9,248 nt of DNA from Chloroflexota bacterium (GTDB lineage: Bacteria > Chloroflexota > Anaerolineae > Anaerolineales > UBA11579), in assembly GCA_030610225.1 (NCBI GenBank), contig JAUWSD010000034.1, positions 1-9,248 on the forward strand, in the 5' to 3' direction. A program made the translations under genes and the position numbers. The stretch's first letter is position 1; each line of letters begins with the position of its first letter. The notes beneath the pieces were generated by a model. The model was not told where the DNA came from, searched no databases, and saw only the letters and a program-made list of their open reading frames with translations. Below are positions 1-6,057 of this stretch, piece by piece.

Positions 1-491
1 AACTGGACAAAGAAATACTATCTACAGTACAGGCCGGATTTGATTCAGTTGGCAATTTGATAGAGAATGTGAAGCTCCGTGCGGCGCTAATTGAAGCGAT
101 CAGGATCGCCTCTGAGGTGAATAAATACCTTGACACGACCGCCCCCTGGAGTGTCATCAAAGAAAACAAAGAAACAGCTGGTACGATCCTTTATACCGCT
201 ATGCAGTGCATTGATTATCTCAAGCTGATGTTCGCCCCCTTCCTTCCGCAATCGTCCAGTAAACTGCACGAATACCTTGGGTATGATTATCCCCTCTTTG
301 GAGAACTGACTCAGAAAGAAGTAAAGGATGAACTCAGCGACCATGTCGTTCAGCAGTACCAACCCACTGAGCTTGGAAATATTTGGAAAGCGGCAAAGCT
401 GGAACCGGGCAAAGAATTCAGCAAGCCCAGTCCCCTGTTCACAAAATACGATCCCAAGATCGCAGATGAAGAACGGGAAAGAATGTCATAA
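1..491 (+). CDS. metG: Methionyl-tRNA synthetase, C-terminal part (5' end outside window)
   Basis: This is the 3' end of a class I methionyl-tRNA synthetase, the cytoplasmic enzyme that charges tRNA-Met with methionine. The first complete codon is at base 3 and the frame is open to the left edge, so the catalytic Rossmann domain lies outside the window; an apparent TTG start at 57 is internal. About 162 residues are visible. They match the helical anticodon-binding domain: a GNLIENVKLR segment, then the family hallmark NKYLDTTAPW, whose Asn and Trp positions contact the CAU anticodon in the E. coli enzyme, then the helix ending in FAPFLPQSS. The protein stops soon after this domain with a polar tail, so it lacks the C-terminal OB-fold tRNA-binding (Trbp111-like) extension found in many bacterial MetRS proteins. 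It converges on the CinA-like gene and ends at a shared terminator. The family call is secure. Confidence 0.93.
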   Translation, partial: LDKEILSTVQAGFDSVGNLIENVKLRAALIEAIRIASEVNKYLDTTAPWSVIKENKETAGTILYTAMQCIDYLKLMFAPFLPQSSSKLHEYLGYDYPLFGELTQKEVKDELSDHVVQQYQPTELGNIWKAAKLEPGKEFSKPSPLFTKYDPKIADEERERMS

Positions 492-504
492 AGAAAGATA
501 AAGA

Positions 505-531
505 AAAAGCGGACCAAAGTCCGCTTTTTTT
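505..531. terminator. Bidirectional rho-independent terminator between metG and the cinA-like gene
   Basis: A perfect 10-base-pair stem (AAAAGCGGAC at 505-514, GTCCGCTTTT at 519-528) closes a four-base loop (CAAA). It runs straight into a T tract to 531 for plus-strand transcripts. Read from the minus strand, the same stem is followed by TTTTTCTTT, so it can also end the convergent cinA-like transcript. The stop codon of that gene (530-532) lies inside the T tract. Confidence 0.88.
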
Positions 532-1264
532 ATATTCTCCTGATCTTTTCGATCGCTTTGATCATCATCCAGGATTGATTGTCCGGATCATGCTGCAATT
601 CATAGGTATTATCAAATGGACCAGCCTTGACTAGAAAATGCAGCTTCCCTTCTTCATCCCAATGTCTGCCGATCTCAGTCACGATCATTCTCTGTTCATT
701 CCAGATGAAGGATGCAGGGAAATGATTTTTATTACTCCCCGGTTTTTCTTCTACGCTTATCTTCACCAATAACCTGTCCTCCAATTTGTTCATCAAATAA
801 TTCAGCGCATACTCTGCAGTCTGCTCTTGGATCGAGAGCCTGTCCCCGTCAAATTTCTGTGTCGTAGTCTTAATCCCCTTTATCGTGCTCAAACCAAAAA
901 CGACCGTTCCAACCGGTTTATCTTCCGTTCCACCACCCGGTCCGGCAATCCCACTAACAGACAGACCCACATCCGCTGCCATGGTTCTACGAACTCCTAA
1001 AGCCATTTCTCCCACTGTTTCGAGGCTGACTGCACCGAACTCCTCTAGAGTTGCCCATTTCACACCCAATAACCGGACCTTGGCTTCATACGAATAAGCA
1101 GTGATGCTGCCCATATAATAAGTTGATGAACCCGGCACATTGGTTAATCTATGCCCGATCAGTCCACCAGTGCAGGATTCCGCGACAGCCAGGCGCAATC
1201 CCTTTGATCTCAATATTTCTCCAACTAACTTTTCAATGTTCATATACTTTTCATTATACTTCAT
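530..1264 (-). CDS. pncC: CinA C-terminal/PncC-type nicotinamide-nucleotide amidohydrolase with extra C-terminal domain
   Basis: Residues about 9-165 form a CinA C-terminal (PncC) domain. In characterised members this hydrolyses nicotinamide mononucleotide to nicotinate mononucleotide and ammonia, recycling NMN from DNA ligase and other NAD-using reactions. Visible signatures are the AVAESCTGG active-site motif (ESCTGG at residues 29-34), the SGIAGPGGGTEDKPVGTV loop (104-121) and GDR (140-142) before the final helix. The N-terminal MoCF-like domain of full CinA is absent, as in stand-alone PncC (about 160 residues). The protein nevertheless runs to 244 residues: 166-244 form a beta-rich, Trp/His-containing tail (SFIWNEQRM, LHFLVKAGP, YELQHD, SWMMI) that resembles a small DUF6504-like module. 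That last identification is from memory and uncertain. The start could instead be Met8 (base 1243), which matches the usual domain edge better; neither start has a strong ribosome binding site. Confidence 0.87.
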   Translation of the reverse strand: MKYNEKYMNIEKLVGEILRSKGLRLAVAESCTGGLIGHRLTNVPGSSTYYMGSITAYSYEAKVRLLGVKWATLEEFGAVSLETVGEMALGVRRTMAADVGLSVSGIAGPGGGTEDKPVGTVVFGLSTIKGIKTTTQKFDGDRLSIQEQTAEYALNYLMNKLEDRLLVKISVEEKPGSNKNHFPASFIWNEQRMIVTEIGRHWDEEGKLHFLVKAGPFDNTYELQHDPDNQSWMMIKAIEKIRRI

Positions 1265-1297
1265 TCACTTATATATAAACCTTATGAAAGTTTTGAA
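1253..1297 (-). promoter_or_regulatory. Candidate promoter(s) for the cinA-like gene
   Basis: Two weak possibilities lie on the minus strand. One is TTCAAA (1292-1297) with TATATA (1270-1275) at 16 bases spacing, which would start transcription close to the first ATG. The other is a perfect TATAAT (1253-1258) with only a poor -35 (GGTTTA, 1276-1281); it would give an almost leaderless message for the internal ATG at 1243. The region is AT-rich in general, so chance matches are likely. Confidence 0.3.
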
Positions 1298-1301
1298 CTT
1301 C

Positions 1302-1330
1302 TTTACAAAAATAAGACTAGCAAGTAGAAT
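1302..1330 (+). promoter_or_regulatory. Sigma-70-type promoter of the S1-domain gene
   Basis: TTTACA (1302-1307) and TAGAAT (1325-1330) are separated by exactly 17 bases, each matching consensus at five of six positions. Transcription would begin near 1337, leaving a leader of about 45 bases before the ATG at 1383. A GAGG ribosome binding site at 1373-1376 sits six bases before that ATG. Confidence 0.62.
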
Positions 1331-1382
1331 ATGAGATTGTGCGGACATCAAGAATCGCACTCGATAAATTACGAGGCTAGCT

Positions 1383-1961
1383 ATGGAAGAAATTAAAAGA
1401 AAACAACAATTTACGGCAAAAGTTTTGAAAACAACTTTGGCTGGAGCAATTGTAGACATCGGTTTAGACAAGCCGGGGATTGTCCATATTTCAAATATTC
1501 AGAAAGAACCAGTCAAGAAAGTAGAAGATGTTATTGAACCAGGACAGGAAGTAAATGTTTGGGTTCGCAGGATACATCAAGACGCAAAGCATTACGATCT
1601 TACTATGATCGAACCGCTGGCTCTGGAATGGCGCGAGGTCAAGAAAGATATGACCGCAATCGGTAGTGTTGTCCGAATTGAGAAATTTGGCGTTTTCATT
1701 GATATTGGAGCTGAACGCCCGGGCTTATGCCACATCAGTGAATTGACCTATGACTATATCCGCACACCGGAAGACGCTGTAAAAGTTGGCGAAGAAGTTG
1801 AAGTAAAAGTACTGGATTTCAACCGACGCAAGAAACAGATCAAACTCAGTATCAAGGCCATGCAGGAACCCCCAATGTCAATAATTGCTGAAGAGGTAGA
1901 CAACGAACCAGTATTAACTGCAATGGAAATCGCTTACAGAAAAGCAATGAACGAGAACTAA
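1383..1961 (+). CDS. Two-S1-domain RNA-binding protein (short ribosomal protein S1-like)
   Basis: This 192-residue protein has two S1/OB-fold RNA-binding domains. Domain 1 spans about residues 8-76 (FTAKVLKTTLAGAIVDIG, then PGIVHISNI). Domain 2 spans about 90-160 and is the more canonical: GSVVRIEKFGVFIDIGAERP, GLCHISEL, then VEVKVLDFNRRKKQIKLSIKA. A charged 30-residue tail follows. Such proteins bind single-stranded RNA in the cytoplasm. The length is far below ribosomal protein S1 (four to six domains), so it is better called an S1-related or general-stress-protein-like RNA binder than rpsA; whether it acts on the ribosome, in RNA decay or in cold adaptation cannot be told. The gene is monocistronic: its own promoter and GAGG site lie upstream, a strong terminator lies 22 bases after the stop codon, and it is divergent from the cinA-like gene. 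Domain identity is secure, cellular role unknown. Confidence 0.9.
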   Translation: MEEIKRKQQFTAKVLKTTLAGAIVDIGLDKPGIVHISNIQKEPVKKVEDVIEPGQEVNVWVRRIHQDAKHYDLTMIEPLALEWREVKKDMTAIGSVVRIEKFGVFIDIGAERPGLCHISELTYDYIRTPEDAVKVGEEVEVKVLDFNRRKKQIKLSIKAMQEPPMSIIAEEVDNEPVLTAMEIAYRKAMNEN

Positions 1962-1983
1962 GCTAAATAAATACTTAATAAAT

Positions 1984-2017
1984 AAAAGGCCAACTTAGAA
2001 AATAGTTGGCCTTTTTT
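1984..2017 (+). terminator. Rho-independent terminator of the S1-domain gene
   Basis: A perfect 12-base-pair stem (1984-1995 with 2004-2015, core AAGGCCAACT) encloses an eight-base loop and ends in a run of six T residues (2012-2017). It begins 22 bases after the S1 stop codon. The leading A run means it might also work weakly on the opposite strand. Confidence 0.9.
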
Positions 2018-2219
2018 ATTTACTTCCATGTCAATAGGCAATTTATCTAGCCAGCTTTTTATGTAAAATATCCTGTTATATTCTCGGACCATGTTAGATT
2101 TGATTTCTCTGGCCTAAATCACCCTGTCAAGGCAACATTCATCCCTCTATCCACCAAGATTATAAAAACAGGGCTAAATACACCGCAGAGCCCCCTTTTT
2201 TTGATGACCACCTATATTT
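2018..2219. other. Gene-free stretch between two convergent terminators
   Basis: With its flanking terminators this is a roughly 300-base interval without a convincing coding region; no frame has both a plausible start with ribosome binding site and a sustained open frame. It holds an imperfect direct repeat (GGCCTAAATCACC at 2111-2123 and GGGCTAAATACACC at 2171-2184), a spaced inverted pair CCCTGT (2122-2127) and ACAGGG (2168-2173), and a weak terminator-like hairpin. It could be remnant DNA or a small RNA locus; the sequence does not decide. Confidence 0.4.
2171..2202. terminator. Weak terminator-like hairpin
   Basis: GGGCT (2171-2175) pairs with AGCCC (2189-2193) around a 13-base loop, followed on the plus strand by CC and seven T residues. 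On the minus strand the hairpin is followed by TGTTTTTAT, so it could be a second stop behind the oxidoreductase terminator. The stem is only five base pairs, so this may be chance. Confidence 0.25.
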
Positions 2220-2253
2220 AAAAAAATACTGCCGGGACTTTCCCGGCAGTATT
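2220..2253 (-). terminator. Rho-independent terminator of the pyruvate:ferredoxin oxidoreductase gene
   Basis: A perfect 13-base-pair stem (AATACTGCCGGGA at 2225-2237 with its complement at 2241-2253) closes a three-base loop. Read on the minus strand it is followed by seven T residues (the A run at 2220-2226). It starts 15 bases after the nifJ stop codon. Confidence 0.92.
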
Positions 2254-2268
2254 ATCAACTACATTCTT

Positions 2269-5200
2269 CTATTCTTCGTCTTCGTAAGACATTGCAGCTA
2301 ACTGCTCGTAATATTTCCAACGCTTCAAAACTTCTTTTGTAGCTTTATCCATCAACTCTTTAGCTCGTTCTGGATGTGATTTCAAGAGAGATTTATAGCG
2401 GTTCTCATTGTAAGCATATTCTGAAAATTCAACCTTAGGCTTCCTTGAATCTAACTGCAGAGGATTCTTGTTTTCTTCTGTTCTGCGGGGATCAAAGCGA
2501 TATAGCGGCCAGAAACCTGATTCAACAGCCAGTTTCTGCTGTTTGTAACCATCTGCCATATCATAACCGTGGGCAATACAATGGCTATATGCAATTATAA
2601 TTGACGGGCCGTCAAAAGCTTCTGCTTCGATGAAGGTCTTCAAGGTATGAGTATCATTCGCACCCATAGCAACCTTGCCGACATAGACACTGCCGTAGGA
2701 CATTGCCATCAGTCCAAGATCTTTCTTTGGTGAATCCTTGCCATTTGCCGCAAATTTTGCTGTTGCAGCCAGTGGTGTTGCCTTTGAGGCCTGTCCACCG
2801 GTATTTGAATACACTTCGGTATCCAGTATGAGGATGTTTACATTTCGTCCGGATGCGATCACGTGATCAAGACCGCCGTATCCGATGTCATAAGCCCATC
2901 CATCACCACCAAGGATCCAGACACTCTTCTTGACCAACTTGTCTGCTAAACCAATAAGGTCCTTAGACTTATTGTCTGTCTTGCCTTCGAGCACTTTGCG
3001 AAGCTCGTCTACTCTAGCTCTCTGGGCTTCGATTCCAACCTCATCGCTCATATCTGCGTTCAGGATCCCATCTGCAAGCTCAGCGCCAATTTCGTCCTTC
3101 AACTTAGCTACTAACTCACGGGCGTATTCTGTCTGCTTGTCAATTGTCAGGCGCATACCCATTCCAAATTCTGCATTGTCTTCGAACAATGAATTTGACC
3201 ATGCCGGGCCGCGGCCGTCTTTATTGTATGTGTAAGGGGTTGTTGGCAGGTTTCCGCCATAAATTGATGAACAGCCAGTTGCATTTGCGATAACCATGCG
3301 GTCACCGAATAACTGTGTTATCAATTTTACATATGGTGTCTCACCACATCCAGCACATGCACCCGAGAATTCAAATAATGGGAGCAGGAACTGTGACTCT
3401 TTTACCTTATTGACGCTCAACAAACTGCGGTCAACGTCTGGAATATCCAGGAAATAATCCCAATTCTCCACTTCTTGTTTTCGGAGCGGTGCCTGCACTG
3501 CCATATTCAAAGCTTTGCGCTCTGGATTTTCCTTGTCTTTTGCAGGACATACTTCCACACAGAGGGTACAGCCTGTACAATCTTCTGGCGCAACCTGAAT
3601 TGTGAATGCCTGCCCTTTGAATTCCTTGAATGTTCGGACATCTTTATGTTTGAATGTCTCTGGAGCATCATCCAAAAGTGCTGGGTCATATACTTTCTGG
3701 CGAATGGCTGCATGAGGACAAGCCATTACACATTTTGCACATTCGATACAAAGGTCTGGTTCCCAAACGGGGATATCAAGACCAACATTTCTCTTTTCAT
3801 ACTGGGTTGTACCAGTTGGGAATGTTCCATCAATTGGCATCTGCGATACTGGAATTGAATCACCTTCGCGAGCCACGATCTTTCCAAGTACGTCACGGAC
3901 GAACTCTGGTGCATCGGCTGGCATCGGAGGAACCATCTCTATCGTGCTTGTTGCAGTTTCTGGAACATCGACTTCATGCATATACTCAAGCGCCATATCA
4001 ACTGCAGCATAGTTCTTCTGAACGACTTCATCGCCGCGTTTGCCGTATGTCTTCTTGATCGCTTCTTTGATCTTTGCAATTGCCTCATCTTTTGGCAGCA
4101 CACCGCTGATCGCGAAGAAACATGCCTGCAGGATGGTATTGATCCTGGTTCCCATTCCAGCTTTCTTGGCAACAGTGTAACCATCTACCACATAGAATTT
4201 GAGTTTCTTTTCTATGATCGTTTCTTGAACTTTGCGCGGGATCTTATTCCAGACTTCTTCAGCTGAATACGGGCTGTTCAAAAGGAATGTTGCACCTTCA
4301 GCTGCATATCGGAGAACATTGATCCTCTCAAGGAAATTGAACTGGTGGCAGGCTACAAAGCCGGCATCCTGGATCAAATATGTAGAGCGGATCTTGTTAG
4401 GTCCAAAGCGAAGATGCGAAACTGTGACAGCACCTGATTTCTTTGAGTCATATACAAAGAAACCTTGTGCATAATTATCAGTCTCTTCACCTATGATCTT
4501 AATTGAATTTTTATTTGCACCAACAGTACCATCTGCGCCCAAGCCATAGAAAATTGCTCGAACTACATCTGAATCTGTGGTTCTGAATGTTGGGTCGTAG
4601 CCAAGGCTGGTGTGGGTTACATCGTCATTAATACCAATCGTGAAATGATTCTTGGGGTCACTCTTCTTGAGTTCTTCAAAGATTCCCTTGACCATTGCAG
4701 GTGTGAATTCTTTGGATGAAAGTCCATAGCGTCCGCCAAATATTTTTGGCATCTCTGTTATTATGCCCTCTGAAATTGCTTCGCTGAAACCAACCAAAAT
4801 GTCTTTATAAAGAGGTTCTCCGGCACTTCCTGGTTCTTTTGTTCGATCCAGAACTGTGATCTTCTTTACGGATGCTGGTAGAGCAGCTAAGAGGTGCTTG
4901 AACGAAAATGGGCGGTAAAGCCTAACTTTGACCATACCAATTTTTTCGCCATCAGCAACCATATAATCCACAGCTTCGTGAGCTGCGTCAGAGCCGGAGC
5001 CCATCATGACAATCACATGTTCTGCATCTGGAGCGCCTTCGTACTGGAATAGTTTGTATTCCCGTCCGGTCAGGCCTGCGAATTTTTCCATTGCTTTTTC
5101 TACGATTGCCGGACAGGCATCATAAAAACGATTGACGGTCTCACGTCCCTGGAAAAATACATCAGGGTTCTGAGCTGTTCCGCGCAACACAGGTTTATCC

Positions 5201-5829
5201 GGGGTGAGTCCGCGGCTGCGGTGTGCTCTCACCAGATCATCATCTATCATTTCAACTAGCACATCATCTGATAATTGCTCAACCTTGGATATTTCATGTG
5301 AAGTTCTGAAACCATCGAAGAAGTGCAGGAAAGGTACCCGGGATTCAAGTGTTGCTGCCTGAGTGATCAGAACCATGTCCATTGCTTCCTGAACATTGCT
5401 TGATGCAACCAGGGCAAAACCTGTCATCCTGGTTGACATCACATCACTGTGGTCACCAAAAATTGAAAGTGCCTGCGTAGCAAGTGATCGGGCTGCAACA
5501 TGGAATACTGTTGAGGTCAACTCACCAGCGATCTTGTACATATTGGGGATCATCAGAAGAAGACCCTGTGATGCTGTAAATGTGGTTGAAAGTGAACCAG
5601 TCTGCAAAGCGCCGTGCACGGCACCAGCAGCTCCACCCTCACTCTGCATTTCAACAACCATCGGGGTTGTACCCCAGATATTTGGTTGATCGTTTGAATA
5701 CCACTGATCTGCCCACTCACCCATCGGTGAAGATGGAGTAATTGGGTAGATCGCAATCACTTCGTTCAATCTAAATGCTACTGAAGCTACTGCTTGATTT
5801 CCGTCAAAAGTAATTTGATTCTTTGCCAT
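2269..5829 (-). CDS. nifJ: Pyruvate:ferredoxin (flavodoxin) oxidoreductase, single-chain homodimeric type
   Basis: This cytoplasmic enzyme converts pyruvate and CoA to acetyl-CoA and CO2, passing electrons to ferredoxin or flavodoxin, as is central to anaerobic metabolism. At 1186 residues it has the full fused architecture: N-terminal thiamine-enzyme domain with YPITPSSPMGE (residues 28-38), transketolase-C-like and gamma domains, an EKR linker region, a two-cluster ferredoxin domain, and the C-terminal thiamine diphosphate domain. All iron-sulfur ligands are visible: C694, C697, C700, C704; C751, C754, C757, C761; and the proximal cluster C825, C828, C853 and C1084 (YSHCIAHG), spaced as in the Desulfovibrio africanus enzyme. 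Cofactor motifs GDGWAYDIGYGG and NTGGQASKATPLAA are intact. I chose the ATG at 5829 over an in-frame GTG at 5862 because GGAG lies eight bases before it and MAKNQITFDGNQA is the usual family start. It is monocistronic, with terminators on both sides. Confidence 0.97.
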   Translation of the reverse strand: MAKNQITFDGNQAVASVAFRLNEVIAIYPITPSSPMGEWADQWYSNDQPNIWGTTPMVVEMQSEGGAAGAVHGALQTGSLSTTFTASQGLLLMIPNMYKIAGELTSTVFHVAARSLATQALSIFGDHSDVMSTRMTGFALVASSNVQEAMDMVLITQAATLESRVPFLHFFDGFRTSHEISKVEQLSDDVLVEMIDDDLVRAHRSRGLTPDKPVLRGTAQNPDVFFQGRETVNRFYDACPAIVEKAMEKFAGLTGREYKLFQYEGAPDAEHVIVMMGSGSDAAHEAVDYMVADGEKIGMVKVRLYRPFSFKHLLAALPASVKKITVLDRTKEPGSAGEPLYKDILVGFSEAISEGIITEMPKIFGGRYGLSSKEFTPAMVKGIFEELKKSDPKNHFTIGINDDVTHTSLGYDPTFRTTDSDVVRAIFYGLGADGTVGANKNSIKIIGEETDNYAQGFFVYDSKKSGAVTVSHLRFGPNKIRSTYLIQDAGFVACHQFNFLERINVLRYAAEGATFLLNSPYSAEEVWNKIPRKVQETIIEKKLKFYVVDGYTVAKKAGMGTRINTILQACFFAISGVLPKDEAIAKIKEAIKKTYGKRGDEVVQKNYAAVDMALEYMHEVDVPETATSTIEMVPPMPADAPEFVRDVLGKIVAREGDSIPVSQMPIDGTFPTGTTQYEKRNVGLDIPVWEPDLCIECAKCVMACPHAAIRQKVYDPALLDDAPETFKHKDVRTFKEFKGQAFTIQVAPEDCTGCTLCVEVCPAKDKENPERKALNMAVQAPLRKQEVENWDYFLDIPDVDRSLLSVNKVKESQFLLPLFEFSGACAGCGETPYVKLITQLFGDRMVIANATGCSSIYGGNLPTTPYTYNKDGRGPAWSNSLFEDNAEFGMGMRLTIDKQTEYARELVAKLKDEIGAELADGILNADMSDEVGIEAQRARVDELRKVLEGKTDNKSKDLIGLADKLVKKSVWILGGDGWAYDIGYGGLDHVIASGRNVNILILDTEVYSNTGGQASKATPLAATAKFAANGKDSPKKDLGLMAMSYGSVYVGKVAMGANDTHTLKTFIEAEAFDGPSIIIAYSHCIAHGYDMADGYKQQKLAVESGFWPLYRFDPRRTEENKNPLQLDSRKPKVEFSEYAYNENRYKSLLKSHPERAKELMDKATKEVLKRWKYYEQLAAMSYEDEE

Positions 5830-5837
5830 AGATAATG

Positions 5838-5841
5838 CTCC
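5838..5841 (-). promoter_or_regulatory. Ribosome binding site that sets the nifJ start
   Basis: GGAG on the minus strand lies eight bases before the ATG at 5829. It falls inside the alternative GTG-started extension (to 5862), which has no comparable site. This favours the shorter protein. Confidence 0.75.
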
Positions 5842-5881
5842 AATCAATATTGTTATAACCACTTTGTCTATTTAAAAGTGG

Positions 5882-5906
5882 ATTGGTTTTTCTTAAATTG
5901 GTTTTT
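5882..5906. repeat. Direct repeat in the nifJ leader
   Basis: ATTGGTTTTT occurs twice without mismatch, at 5882-5891 and 5897-5906, a 15-base period. On the minus strand the unit reads AAAAACCAAT. The pair lies 53-77 bases before the nifJ start, where an operator or a leader RNA element could sit. No convincing -35/-10 pair is visible in the 5830-6003 interval. Low-complexity T runs raise the chance of coincidence. Confidence 0.45.
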
Positions 5907-6003
5907 TGCACCAACTCAGAATGATACCATATTCCGTTTTTATTTGCTCCTATTAATTCATGCATCACCTTGCATTTACCCTGTCTCTTTCTTATATTAA
6001 TGC

Positions 6004-6032
6004 AAAAAAATAGAGAGCACGCTCTCTATTTT
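6004..6032 (-). terminator. Rho-independent terminator of the three-gene operon
   Basis: A perfect palindromic stem (AAAATAGAGAGC at 6007-6018 with its complement at 6021-6032; a loop of two to six bases in practice) is followed on the minus strand by a seven-base T run. It starts 25 bases after the stop codon of the 438-residue protein. It separates this operon from nifJ, which must have its own promoter between here and 5830. The plus-strand reading has only four T residues and is weaker. Confidence 0.88.
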
Positions 6033-6057
6033 AATTTCAGAATATCAAATATTATAT

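Noticed and set aside
1339..1360. GTGCG/CGCAC inverted repeat in the S1 gene leader as a possible riboswitch or autoregulatory stem
   Set aside because: Only five base pairs around a 12-base loop in a short leader, with no conserved aptamer-like features.
1265..1471. A 68-codon minus-strand open frame between the cinA-like and S1 genes
   Set aside because: It overlaps the start of the S1 gene and its promoter antisense, has no recognisable domain, and ends directly at the cinA-like start region.
3475..4474. Several plus-strand open frames of 80-134 codons opposite nifJ
   Set aside because: They lie antisense to highly conserved nifJ sequence, show Cys/His/Ser-rich non-protein-like composition, overlap each other, and have no homology I recognise. 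They are shadows of the real gene.
2269..5829. Reading the oxidoreductase as a 2-oxoacid oxidoreductase of other specificity
   Set aside because: The full single-chain architecture, YPITPSSPMGE motif and complete set of cluster cysteines fit the pyruvate enzyme (NifJ type) best.
5830..5862. N-terminal extension of the pyruvate:ferredoxin oxidoreductase from a GTG at 5862
   Set aside because: The GGAG ribosome binding site lies inside it, properly spaced for the ATG at 5829, and the family normally begins at MAKNQ-type sequence.
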